Source of the DNA: Vitellaria paradoxa
Taxonomy: Eukaryota > Streptophyta > Magnoliopsida > Ericales > Sapotaceae
DNA length: 64,000 nucleotides
NCBI GenBank assembly: GCA_019916065.1
Contig: CM034233.1
Span: 13,411,573-13,475,572 of the forward strand
Direction: 5' to 3'
Shown: in pieces, positions 46,663 to 58,700 of the stretch
How positions within the stretch are numbered: the first letter of the stretch is position 1
How the letters are laid out: the number at the start of each line of letters is the position of its first letter
Translations under genes and position numbers: made by a program
Notes under the pieces: model-generated
Seen by the model: only the letters and a program-made list of their open reading frames with translations
What the model was told of the DNA's origin: nothing
Database searches by the model: none

Positions 46663-48000
46663 TTCTCCACTCTGCTTGACACAGACAGCAATAAATACAG
46701 ATGCCTTCCTCCAATATGGTTATTTGCATAAAATATATTTCACTATCTTCTGCTTAGACCAAACGATGGCCAAAGATCAACAGCATTTGTGTGCACGTAT
46801 AGCTGCATAACAATAAATGATTTAGTTCATTTTCTTTTCCCTACAAAAGCTTAATTTGCAAGGGAAATACGAGACAAAAATGGATGAGGAAAAAGCACAA
46901 AGCAAGGAAAGAATATTTCTGTAAAAGCAAACCTCAAATGGACTTAAAGCATCAAAAATACCCCCGCCTCCTAGAACTTCTTTTGAAAAGACCATAGGGT
47001 TAATCTAGTCCTACTCCTCGTTTGTCATAGGAAAAAAAAAAAAAAATCTAAAATGATACCAAAAGCGGACAATTGATTACAGGCAGTCATTCCCCAAAAA
47101 CTGGAGTAAAACTATCCTTAAGCTAACATCATCTACACAAGTCAAAACAACACGAACTGAAAACAGAAAAGGGCACAGGGAAGGAGGGTCATACCCAATT
47201 GAAGTTTGATGCCAGAAGAATTCCCCCCCCCCCCCCCCCCGGCGGGAGGGGGGGGAAGGGGGAGAAAAACATACATAGTGAATACAATATGCATATATAT
47301 AACCGCATTCCTCGATGAGAAAGACGTTAAACACTGTTAGCCTTCTAGAGTTCAGTGGAAGATACCCAAATACAGAGACTATTTCTTAATAAAAACACAT
47401 AAACTAACCACAAAACAACCTGGAAGTCCATTAATTTTGACAATTAGACCATGTGAAATACATACGAAAGAGACCCCACAACAGCCCCCTGATGCAAGAA
47501 CACAAAAACAATAAAGAGCCAAAATTCTGACAATCACACAATAAAGCGTACCCAGAAAAAACGCGAAGATCAAATCAGCGACCACTTTTCGTGTACAATA
47601 TCAAGAACACCAACAAACCAAAAGAACAAAACCCAGATTGTTCTTCACCATTTTTCCTAAACAACCGTATAAAATATGAATTTTTCACACAAATTTCTGG
47701 GTAAAGTTAAAGAAGAACCTTGAGAACAAAAAGGTTCAAATCAAGCTATCAGAGAGAAACACAACAAACATTTTCCAAGAATGGTAAGATTCAGCCATTC
47801 ATATACAGAAAAAACATAGATACATATACGTGTAAATATATGAAATGCAATGAGAGTTCAGAACATAAGAGTAAGCTCTCTCTCACCTTATCTCAGGCCT
47901 GCATACCACAAGATCCTTCCTTTACCACTCGGTCTCCCTCCCTCCTCCCACCGTGACTTCCGGATTCCAAACCTTTTATTAAATATATACTCCATGGAAT
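46663..48000. other. 5' region of the Tubby-like gene, probable leader intron
   Basis: On the - strand a donor-like CTGAGATAAG|GTGAGAG lies at about 47897-47880 and an acceptor-like gtgtcaag lies just before the ATG at 46662, so a leader exon near 47890-47990 spliced over about 1.2 kb is likely, as in many TLP genes. A long poly-C/poly-G pair at about 47223-47258 falls in this intron. No other gene. Confidence 0.5.
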
Positions 48001-49684
48001 AGAATTCTAAGGAACTGCTTATGGTTAAATCTGTTTTATTACCAGTAATTAAGAGAGAGATAGAGAAGAACTGTAGATTTTAGAGCGTCAAATTTTACCA
48101 AATTTTGCATAATTTTGTATTAGGTGTGTTCTTTAAAAAATTGGAAATTTTTAAAGAAGATTGATAATAATGCTAAAAAAATAAAAAAAATAGTAAAAGT
48201 TAGGAGAAATTAAAGAAAGTTGAATAAATCTCTATCAAATTGTAGATTTTGGAGGGCTAAATTTTATCAAATTTCGCATTATTGAGTGTTTAGCGTGCTT
48301 TTAAAAAAGTTTGAAGATTTTTAGAAAAAATTATAAATTTTTTTAAAACTTTGAAAAAAATTAAAGAAATTAAAATTTTTTAAATAAGAAGAAATTTGAA
48401 AATTTTTATTTATTTATTTTTTTGGCATACTAAACGGCCTATAACTTTCCCAAATAAAATTGAGCAAAAACATAGCAATAATGTTTTAAATTATCATAAC
48501 TTCTCGAAAAGAAGTTAATTTTTACAGCTGTATTTTTTTTGTTAATAAGTTGATAATACAATTTTTAAAAAGTTTGTCTATATTTAGTGGGATAATATTT
48601 TCCTTGGTTTCTTTTCATTTCAAAACTACGAAGCTAATTTTCTTTGACTCCTCTCAATTTAAGAAATTGCAACTAAATACATATATTTAGGGATTCAAAA
48701 ATTTTTATTTAGGCAATTAACCGATTAATAAAATTTTGAATTTTTTTTTAAAATCTTCTTCTATATGGTTTAAAATTTTGATAACTCAACTAAATTTATC
48801 ACTAACATTTAGTATAATCTATCACTTATTGTTAACAGTACAAAAAAATAATTAAATAAAAAAAAGGGAGAAATATTCAATCTAAAATTTAAGTGGCCCT
48901 AGCTATAAATTTAAGCATTTAAAGATATTTTTAAAATGAATAATATTATACTATTAAAATTTTTGTCAAAAAAATTCAACAAAATTATGTCTCTCTAGTG
49001 GTTCAATCGCTTGAAATGAAACAAATCCGCTAAAATACACTTTTTATTGTAAAAATATCATTCCCACATCGTTAATAGTGCAGTTGTCAAGCAAAATTCT
49101 AGTAAAATTTAGTACAACAAAAAATATATATATATATATATATATATGTAAAAAAAACACTTTTCATGTAAAACAAAAGGTTGATAATTTTTATTGCAAT
49201 TATTATATGTACATTTTTGCCAATAAACATTGTTAAAATATAGAACTTATGACCCTTTAAAAATATCTTATATGCTTTAGAAGAAGTATTCGTTACAAAT
49301 TTAATAATTGATATAATTTTTTTGAAATGAAAAATTCTTGAGTATTACTTTAATCGATAGATCTATATATATATATATATATGAAGGTAATTTTTTAAAA
49401 TTTTTGCGTGCATGCGTGCAATCATTCTCTTGAATACTTTGTTGAGAGAACTTGAGTACTTCAGTTACTTCCCCCTTCTTACGTATAATCATTAATTCCC
49501 TCTTGTAACAAATAAATCTTCTGCTACATCATATGCATGTCATGGGCAGTCTTCATATTGTATATTTCCTTGAATGCTAAAAAATTAAAAAGGAAGTTAT
49601 TTTGGAAGGTATGAATTAACTGGAATTCAAATGCATTCATATTTTTTTAATATGACTTCCTATTTTACTGTGGAGTGACATTAA
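48001..49684. other. Intergenic DNA, no gene seen
   Basis: Low-complexity AT-rich DNA with (AT)n at about 49125-49148 and 49364-49382. At about 48058-48140 and 48238-48310 a block (tagattttagagcgtcaaatt / tagattttggagggctaaatt) is repeated with changes, 180 bp apart. Confidence 0.5.
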
Positions 49685-49835
49685 AATTCCGTTTGAAATG
49701 AAAAAAAATTTAAAAAATGATGAAAAATACTGAAAAATTTTAAAAACTATTCACTTTTTATTTTACTGTATAAATTATGAATTCACAATTTATTTCATTT
49801 TATTTCACTTTTTATCACTTCAAACGTACCCTAAG
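49685..49835. repeat. Short MITE, relative of 16910-17065
   Basis: It runs from attccgtttgaaatgaaaaa to atcacttcaaacgtacccta, with GTTTGAA/TTCAAAC inverted ends. The interior cactttttattttactg and atttcattttatttcac is shared with 16910-17065. Its right end is also the start of the next tandem repeat. Confidence 0.5.
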
Positions 49836-50045
49836 AATTGTCTCAACCTCCCTTTTTCCATTAGTACGTGCCAATTCACTGGACCACGCTCTTTCAAATG
49901 CACCCTAAGAATAGTCCCAACTTCCCTTTTTCCATTAGCATGTGTCAATCCAGTGAACCGCACTCTTTCAAACGCACCCTAAGAATAGTCTCAGCCTCCC
50001 TTTTTCCATAAGTATGTGCCAATCCACTGGACCACGCTCTTTGCA
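49821..50045. repeat. Three tandem copies of a 74-bp unit
   Basis: Unit starts at 49821, 49895 and 49969 (caaacgtaccctaagaat, caaatgcaccctaagaat, caaacgcaccctaagaat), each with ctccctttttccat and gtgccaatccactggacc-like cores and ending cacgctcttt. Spacing is exactly 74 bp twice. Confidence 0.85.
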
Positions 50046-50263
50046 TTATTAATATTGTGCTCACTTGCACGCACAAATTTGCCAATGAATCCTCGAAGTT
50101 CATTAAATTTGGAGCCCACTATTTGAAGTGATAGTGTACATTTTATCATTGGCTTTTCTATCATGAAGGGCAACTAAAATAACCCTCTGAAAGGGGATGG
50201 TACTCAAAATTTTTAATTAATTATAGTAAAAGTTATGATTGGAAATACTTGCACTCTTTTATT

Positions 50264-50600
50264 TAGGTGGTATTTAGTTTATTTCTTTATTTTTTATTTT
50301 TATTTTATGTTTTAAAAATATTAAAATAAGGAAACAGAAAATGTTTCGTTTTTATTATTTTGATATTTTCTTTGTTTTCGATTAAAAACACTTAAAATAA
50401 TTTTTTGTCATTTTTCATTTTATTTGTAAATTTATTTTCTATTTTCTTAAAACAAATTTTGAAAATACTGGTGACCAAATACATTTTAAGTTATTTTCTT
50501 TATTTTCAAAAGTATAAAATGAAAAATGAGTTTAAAATAGAAAATAGAAAATAAATACAGAAAATAAAAAATAGAAAAATAAACCAAATGAATCCTTGCT
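50264..50600. repeat. MITE family C, copy 2
   Basis: From ggtggtatttagtttatttc to aaaataaaccaaatgaatcc. It has foldback ends and the ttttctattttt / aaaatagaaa interior seen at 31063-31650. Confidence 0.5.
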
Positions 50601-50976
50601 TTCTCTAGTCTAATAACTTTAAATTACTAAATTAAAAAAGAGTAACACGCAGTGAAAAAATTAATGAAAGAGCGTAAATATACGTAATCAAAGTTAATTA
50701 ATAAATCGAAAAAAAAATAATAATTGTGCATGAATAATTTAAAAAAAATACTCAAGAATATTATATTTTAGATTATCCCAACGTCCCCTTAGATGTGAAC
50801 CGTACGCGAAGAGGATGGTCAGGGTTAGTGGGGTTGTGGAGGCAAATGATCCCATTATCCCACTGCCAGTGCCAACGATGTTGGTCCGCCCTGGCTTGTA
50901 AAATACAAGGGGTAGATAGGAACCTCCCGCTACGCAGAGGATACCCATATATCTATCAGGCATATTAGATGAACAG
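50601..50976. other. 3' flank of the coiled-coil gene
   Basis: A GC-richer patch at 50770-50960 carries a 74-codon - strand frame (50739-50963) that matches nothing I know. It may be 3' untranslated sequence or a transposon fragment. Confidence 0.4.
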
Positions 50977-51534
50977 TCATCTCTTGAATTCCTTCATTGA
51001 TCTGCAACTCCATTTGTCCATGGTCGATTCCATGTCAGAAGCTGCGCATAACTGTTCTCCCACATTTTCTCCGAATACCCAACTCACGTTGCTCGGTGAA
51101 CGTGGGCTGACCACGTGTCCGCCAACCTTGCAGAGAGTACAAAAGTTGGAGCTATATAATTCACTCACAAACTGACCCAAATGAAAGTCCTTCAAACCTC
51201 TGGTGATCTGTTTGGCTTTGAGATCGCTTAAACGGTGAACCAAAACAAGTATGCCTTCCATGATCTCTCGTTCGAGCTCTGTTTCGATCTCCCTTGCTAG
51301 CTCTTCCCTCAGTTTCAGCTCTTCCTCGTTAACGTACTGCATTGCAGAGCATGAATTCTCGTTTGCATCTCTTGTGGCTATGTGTGAGCTCAAAATGGTA
51401 TTGCTCCCCACGCTTGAACACTCATCATCACTAATATCGGATCTGAAGACCGAGTTGTACCAAACAGTGTTCTCACTCGAGAAATGTGGTTTGTGTTTTG
51501 GAGGAGACCACTTGGTTTTTCTCTTGGAGTTCAT
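50977..51534 (-). CDS. Small acidic coiled-coil protein, possibly POLAR-like
   Basis: From the ATG at 51534 the frame gives 185 residues: a basic N-terminus (MNSKRKTKWSPPKHK), an acidic/Ser-rich middle (SDISDDECSSVGSN), then a heptad-rich helix (EEELKLREELAREIETELER) followed by EGILVLVHRLSDLKAKQ. The frame stays open upstream to 51675 (232 codons), but the added part is hydrophobic and Tyr/Met-rich, so the inner ATG is preferred. An unseen upstream exon is possible. The LREELxxEIExELER pattern recalls the C-terminal coiled coil of POLAR and POLAR-like proteins of stomatal-lineage cells. This is from memory only, and the protein is short for that family. Codon composition supports a real gene, but the identity is unsure. 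Confidence 0.5.
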   Translation of the reverse strand: MNSKRKTKWSPPKHKPHFSSENTVWYNSVFRSDISDDECSSVGSNTILSSHIATRDANENSCSAMQYVNEEELKLREELAREIETELEREIMEGILVLVHRLSDLKAKQITRGLKDFHLGQFVSELYSSNFCTLCKVGGHVVSPRSPSNVSWVFGENVGEQLCAASDMESTMDKWSCRSMKEFKR

Positions 51535-51809
51535 ATTGTGTACCCAAACAAACACGATCCATAGTAGTTGTCCACCCTTATGTATGTACATATATGCATA
51601 TATGCTTATATGAATCCATATTTTAGGTGTTCTTAATCGTGCCGGGCCTGCCGGCAAGTCATCACACACACACACATGTAGAAATTTAATTTTGTGACAG
51701 AACTGACTATTGACTTGCCGGCTGCTTCTCGATGGCAGAAGTTATATAGACAGATATAGAGACAAATTTGCAGTCCCCTAGATTGCCAAATGCCAATTAC
51801 CTAGAATTA

Positions 51810-51850
<41 letters not shown>

Positions 51851-52766
51851 TATGTATATATTGCACTAGGACTGCATTTTGAAGTGAATTGTCGTTGTTA
51901 TTGGCCTTGTATGAAATTTTGGAGCTCATGTTGGAGATAGATCCATCAATTTCTGAATAACCTAGCTGTTGAGTCTGGGAGATGGAAATTAATTAATTAA
52001 TTTGACTCTCCCACCCTCCCACCCAACCCAAAAGAAAAAAAAGGAAAAGAGTTGGATGCTAACTTGACTCTAATATGGCATTGAGAAATTTTACCATTCG
52101 ACTACATCCGTTTTTTTTTTTTTTTTTTTTCGTTTTTGATATATTAAACCAAGAAAAATTTTCATCTCCAAGAATCCGAAAAGAAACTTTTGGAACACCA
52201 TTAGGCATTAAATGAAAGAAAAAATAACTAAGTATAAAAAGAATTCATTATAAATGAAAAATTATTTAGTCCCCTCAGGGCATACATATGCTTCGGGTTA
52301 GAGATTACAAAATTGTTCTTCTATCTCATAATTTCTATAATTTCTCTTTTTATTTTCTTTTCTTATATCTATTCATTTGGTTCACTACATATAATTAGAT
52401 TTTTGTATCTGTTCTATATTTTCTAATCTCTATTATTTCGTTGACAATTTGAAATATGAGGTTTAAAATTTTCATGATAGGATTATTTCTATTAATTTAT
52501 AGGCATGAAACTAATGTTAGTTAACGCAAACTTGTTTAGCTTAATTAATGAGAGTTCTCAGTTTTGTGACGTAAATTCATGTGATGAAAACGATCAATTA
52601 GGTAGAGGAAAAGTTAAGCTTAAGAGAGCTTCATGCATAATTAATAACAATTCACAAGCTAGAAGAGTTAGAAGTTGCCCATTATATACAAAATTAGACA
52701 CCCTGAATTTGAAAGAGCCTTAGATAAGTTAGATTACATCAAGTACTCCATTGATCCCTGTCAAAC
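51535..52766. other. Intergenic DNA between two - strand genes
   Basis: Holds a 12-base inverted repeat, gccggcaagtca (51650-51661) and tgacttgccggc (51711-51722), a long (TA)n tract at about 51809-51861 and a poly-T run near 52110-52130. The + strand frame at 52505-52723 is isolated and not family-like. 52600-52766 is likely the 3' untranslated end of the WAT1-related gene. Confidence 0.5.
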
Positions 52767-55700
52767 CTATGAATTGATATGATGTTTGTAGTCCCCCTTG
52801 TCTAATATTGCGTTTTGGTCTTTGCTTTCTGATATTTGCTCAACCGGTTTAGTTTTTGCTTCCTTGTGCTTCCCCCACAAGACCCCAAAGAGGCCCCCCA
52901 CCAGCAGTAAAAATCCACAAACACTGCCACGGTAAAAAAGAAAGAATCGAGTACTTTTGTGATCAGTAGTTTACATATATATTTTCACGAACACATGAAA
53001 ACAGAATAGTTTTGAGATTAATGCACCTTCCCCAATGGGGGATTTCCTTCCACAAGAATGCTGAGAGGATGGCTGTGATGATCAGTGCAAGTGGAGTAAA
53101 CGCGGCTGTAAAAACAGGCCCTCTCTTCTCTACAACCCAGACTCGCAACCAGTAAGTCACCCCGGTAAAAATTACTCCCTGCCATTTTTGCCGTCAACAG
53201 TCTCTTAGTTAAAATGTGGGAAATCTCTTAGCAATGGCTGGTACTACATGTATAATCATATACAGGCTAGCCTTTTTAAGATAATTTGTGTAAATCAAAG
53301 CCAATATTCTTATGCATGAAAACATACAAAGTTTAGGTTTAGTTGGGTACTTTTGATTGCATTTCTAGATCATTCTACCATTTATTATTTCCATCGTGGG
53401 AAAATAAAATCGTTCTACTTAATAATTATAAGAATTGCTTTACTCTCTCATGAAAATAATTAAGAGGCCGCTTGGAGTGTAAAAAAACTTTAGAAGTTAA
53501 CAAAAGTAAAATTTTTTTGAAATTTGAAGTGTAAAAAGTTATTTTAAAATGATGGTTATGTTAAGAATAAAAGAAGAAGGAAAGAACTATGTATTAATAT
53601 TTATTTCTGTGTGTGAGAATACAAGACTACAAGGTCCTTTATATAAGAGGACAATAATCCTAATCCTGATAGGAGATAGTAATCCTAATTATGATTGGAT
53701 ATACAAAATAAGGAATGGAATAATAATCCTAATTATGATATAAAGAAAGACATAAAATAAGGAAAGGCATAAATAAGGGAAACTAATTATATACGATTAT
53801 ACATTACTAAATCTAACACCCCCCTCAAATTCAAGGTGGCAACGCAGGAAGCAGCTTGAGTTTGGAGATTAACTCGAAGAAACGACCAAGAGGATGAGCC
53901 TTCGTGAAAAGATCGGCAGTTTGATTTGCTGAGGATACAGAAATGAGACGAACAATACCACTTCTGACATGTTGACAAATAAAGTGACAATCTATTTCAA
54001 TGTGTTTAGTGCGATCATGAAAAACATCATTGTGAGCAATCTGAATAGCACTTTGATTGTCACAATATAATATAGTGCCTGTAGAATGAGTGACACCCAT
54101 ATCAGTAAGGAGCCATCTAAGCCAAATGAGCTCTTGAGTGGTATAGAGCACGGTACTCAGCTTCAGTACTAGAACGGGCAGTGAGAGTTTGTTTCTTGCT
54201 ACGCCAGGCTATGAGAGAAGTCCCTAGAAAGAAACAGAACCCTGTCGTAGAACGACGATCAGTAGGATCACCAGCCCAGTCAGCATCAGAAAAAGCATGT
54301 AATTCAAGTGAAGACTGGGCTGAGTAATGAAGACCATGAAACATAGTGCCTTTGATATATCGAAGAATGCGCAGCAAAGCAGTAAAATGATGAGAACGTG
54401 GAGCAGCCATGAATTGACTAACAATGTGAACAGCATAAGCAATGTCAGGGCGAGTGACAGTAAGATAAACAAGACTACCAACAAGTTGACGATACAAAGT
54501 CGCATCAGATAATGGTGCACCATCAATAGGGGTAAGACGGAGCTGTGGATCAATCGGAGTAGTAGCAGTCTTGCAGTCAGAAATACCAGCCCGTGTTAAG
54601 AGATCAGAAGCATACTTAGCTTGAGAGAGAAAGTAACCAGAAGAATCTCGGGAGATCTCCAAGCCCAGAAAGTAATTGAGAAACCCCAAATCCTTCATCT
54701 CAAACTGTCGACTAAGAAATTGTTTGAGATGAGAAATGCCAACACTGTCATCTCCAGTAATAATCATATCGTCCACATAAAGGAGAAGAAGAACAGATCC
54801 AGCTGTAGTGGTGCGGATAAACAAAGCAGAGTCATATGAACTGGGGATAAATCCAAGCTCACGAATAGTAGAGCTAAACTTCGCAAACCAGGCACGAGGA
54901 GCCTGTTTCAGCCCATATAGTGCTCGACGAAGCTTGCAAACATGAGAAGACGGAACAGAGGAGCCCGAGGAGGTTGCATATAGACTTCCTCAGTAAGATC
55001 GCCATTTAGAAAGGCATTCTTAACATCCATCTGATAAAGATCCCAGTTACGAGCAGCAGAAATAGCAAGTAAACTGCGAACGGAAGTAAGCCTAGCAACA
55101 GGAGCAAAAGTTTCTTCATAGTCAATACCATATTCCTGAGTAAAACCTCGAGCAACAAGACGAGCTTTGTGTCGCTCAATAGAACCATCTGAATGGGTTT
55201 TGATTTTATAGATCCATTTGCAACTGATAGCAGTCTTCTCAGGAGGAAGGGGAACCACATCCCAAGTATGAGTTTTCTCAAGAGCCTGTAACTCATCATC
55301 CATAGCTTGCTGCCATAAAGGGTTAGTACAAGCCTCACGGTAGGAAGAAGGTTCGTGAGTAGAAAAGCAGCAGAACCAACAATATAATCACGAAGACGAA
55401 CAGAAGGTTGTGTTACTCGTTTAGGACGTTCTGAAGGAGGAGATTCGTCAACAAGGGATGGAGGAGAAGACTCATCAGGAGTGTCACAGGTCCAGCAGAA
55501 GACCCAGGTGTCTCGGGATGAACCGTAAGCAGTGGTGTCTGAGAGACTGTGGACTATCTGCATCAAATATGTCAGAATGCAAATCTTTGGAAATATCAGT
55601 AAAGAGAGGATTATGGGAAGAGGTAGAAAGATGAAATGGAGAAAGAGTAGAAAACATCTTGTGTTCCCAAAAGACAACATGTCGAGAGACACGAAGACGT

Positions 55701-58700
55701 CGAGAAATAGGATCCCAACACCGATACCCCTTATGTTCAATACCATAACCCAAGAAACAACAAAGACGAGAGCGTGGTTCAAGTTTAGTTCTTTCATGGG
55801 GTTGAAGGAGAACAAAACAAGCAGACCCAAATACTCTAAATGAGAATAATCAGGAGGGAGCCATACAAGCGTTCAAAAGGGGTAGAATTACCAAGGACAG
55901 AAGTGGGAACAGATTAATGGTGTAGGCAGCAGTAAGAGCAGCTTCCCCCCAAAATTTTTCTGGACAGGAGGAAGAAATAAGAAGGGCACGGATCGTGTCA
56001 AGAAGATGACGATGTTTGCGTTCTGCCCGACCATTTTGCTGAGAAGTACCAGGACAAGAAAGATGAGACTGTGTCCCCTGAGAGCGTAGAAAAAAAAACC
56101 TCAGAGTCAAGATATTCCATAGCATTATCAGTTCGAAAAACCTTGATTGTACGAGAAAATTGAGTTTTCACCATTGCTGAGAAATCAGAGTATACTGTTT
56201 AAGTTCAGAACGTTTAGTTAAAAGATACAACCAAGTATAGCGAGTATAATCATCTACAAAAATAACAAAATAACGAGAGCCCCCCATAGTGGGAGTGGGT
56301 GAAGGTCCCCAGATATCCGAGTGAACGAGATCAAATGGTGCAAGAGAAACAGAATTACTTTTATTAAAAGGTAAAGCGGGTTGTTTAGCAGTTTGACATG
56401 ATAAACAATCAACTTTCTCAGAAACCACATGACCCAATTGACCACTAGAAACTAAAGTTTTCAAACGACTAAAAGACACATAACCCAAACGACAATGCCA
56501 AAGATTAAAAATAGAAGATGTGGAAGCGGAAGCAGCAGTGGAAGCAGCAGAGGATGGTGGAAGTTGGAGGTGAACAATCTCAAACAGACGTCCATGCTTA
56601 CGGCCTATCCCAATAACCTGTTTCGTCTGTGGGTCCTGCACCAAACAACCAGAAGCAGAAAAAGTAACAATCAGACCAAGTTCACATAATTGACCAACAG
56701 ACACAAGATTTAAAGCAAGGGTAGGAATGTGGTAAACATTAGAAAGAGAAATAGATGAAGTAGAAATATGACCAGTGTGGATAACAGACATATGAGTACC
56801 ATCAACAGTATGAATAGTGAAATAGAGGATGATGAAACAATAGACGAAAAAATTATAGAATTAGAAGTCATATGATTGCAACATCCTGAGTCAAAATACC
56901 AAGAGGAAGTACCTGGCATGACGGAGATGGCAGTAGAAGGAGATGTACCAGTTTTGGCAAGTACTTGCTGAATGATAGACTCCACATCAGTCATAGAAAA
57001 GGATGGGCCAGAAGAGGAGGATCTATCTGAAGTAACAAGCAGGAGTAGTGCTATGAGAACCATGAGATTTAGCAGAGGACTTAGAGGATCCCTTTTGGAA
57101 TGAGCTCCAGAGGAGGAAGCCTTGGGACAGTCACGCTGAAAATGACCAGGAGCTGTTTTGTGGCAAGTCAAACACTCACGGACGGGACAATGTTCAAATG
57201 AATGATTGTGTGGTAGACCCCTTTTTAGACAGTAGATGCAGGAGTGAGGAAGTCAATGGGCCAGAAGATCGACCGTGAGACATGGCAAGAGCAGCATCTG
57301 GAACTGGAGATGGTTGGTATAGCAAGAACTGAATCCAACGCCTTAGTTTGAGATCTAGACGAGTTTCTTCGGACAAGAGTTCTGAAATAGCTTGTTCAAG
57401 AGTGGGCAGAGGCATGCGATGGAGCAATGAGGCACGAACCGACTCAAAAGTGTCATGGAGAGCCATAAGAAATAGCAAAAGCCGCTGATGATTGCGGTGG
57501 ATAGTGTACAATTGAGCATCCTCAGAGTGTTTCCAGGTAGGTTCGCATAAAGCGAGCTGATCCCAAACAGAAGACATTTGAGAGAGAAAATCATTGATGG
57601 ATTGCCCAGGCTCTTGACGCATACGATGAAGAGTCTGAAGTAACTGATACTGGTGAGCATGACCAGTGGTCTGATAGCGATCCTTTAAGAAATCCAAATA
57701 GCCTTAGCAGGGGAGGGATACTGATCATCATCCTGGAATCGGCCAAATTGAAGACTGATGGAAGGAATAGTAGTGGCACGAAACTAGGTGACAATTTGAT
57801 AATTCTTGCTTTCCTAATCATCAAGACGATCCTCAAAAGCATATTGATCCTTATCGTCTTTTTGGATGGGTTTTTTCTGAGAGCCAGAGATAATACGCCA
57901 TAAACGACGTCCTTTGATAAAGCCAGAGAGAGCTTGTGCCCACAAAACATAATTAGTCCCATCCAAAATGACAGAGAGGGACGTAATGTTGTCAGAGCGA
58001 TCCACAGAAAAAGCTTTCATAGTACCCAATAAAGATAAACAACAAATCCGAGTAGAATAGAGATCACCAGTGCGTCCGGAACGTCGAAAAAGTTAAGAAA
58101 CCGGTTTGAACCGGTTGAAAATCTGCCAAAAATGACTGAATCGGCCCAAAAGAAGCACTGAACCGGTCTGGGCGGACCGGTCTGACCGTTGGAGCAGCTA
58201 GGGCTACGTGGCAGATCGCAGTTCGCTGGCGTGAGCGCGATCCAGTGTGGCAGGTGCACCAACAAATAGTCTGAACAGCACACCGTGATTCGTCGAGATG
58301 ACGTCAGCGAGGCGAATGTGAAGACCAGCGGCGCGTGAATTCGCGTGAAGTCACGAGCAATTTTCAGGCGGCGCGTGGAAGCAGATCTCTAGTTCTGGTT
58401 TGGTGTGCGTTGGGTTCGTCTATGAGAGACGAATCCGATGATGTATGTAGATGTTGGAATATTCACCAGAAGAGTAATACAGAAGCGAAAAATCAAGGCT
58501 TCTTTAACTCTGCTGATGATATATACCAACGCAAGATCTCGCCGGAAAATAATGGCCGACGAAGAAGAGAGAAAAAAAAATTAGAGCTTCTGCTCTGATA
58601 CCATGTTAAGAATAAAAGAAGAAGGAAAGAACTATGTATTAATATTTATTTCTGTGTGTGAGAATACAAGACTACAAGGTCCTTTATATAAGAGGACAAT

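Noticed and set aside
49055..49080. ttcccacatcg resembling the upstream element of plant snRNA genes
   Set aside because: No TATA-like box at the required distance and no U-snRNA-like sequence follows.
50739..50963. A 74-codon - strand frame in a GC-richer patch
   Set aside because: No family resemblance, no link by phase to the neighbouring gene, and a stop separates them.
55006..55830. A 274-codon - strand frame in the copia element
   Set aside because: Leu/Phe-rich out-of-frame reading of the pol linker and RT. The RT motifs are in a different frame.
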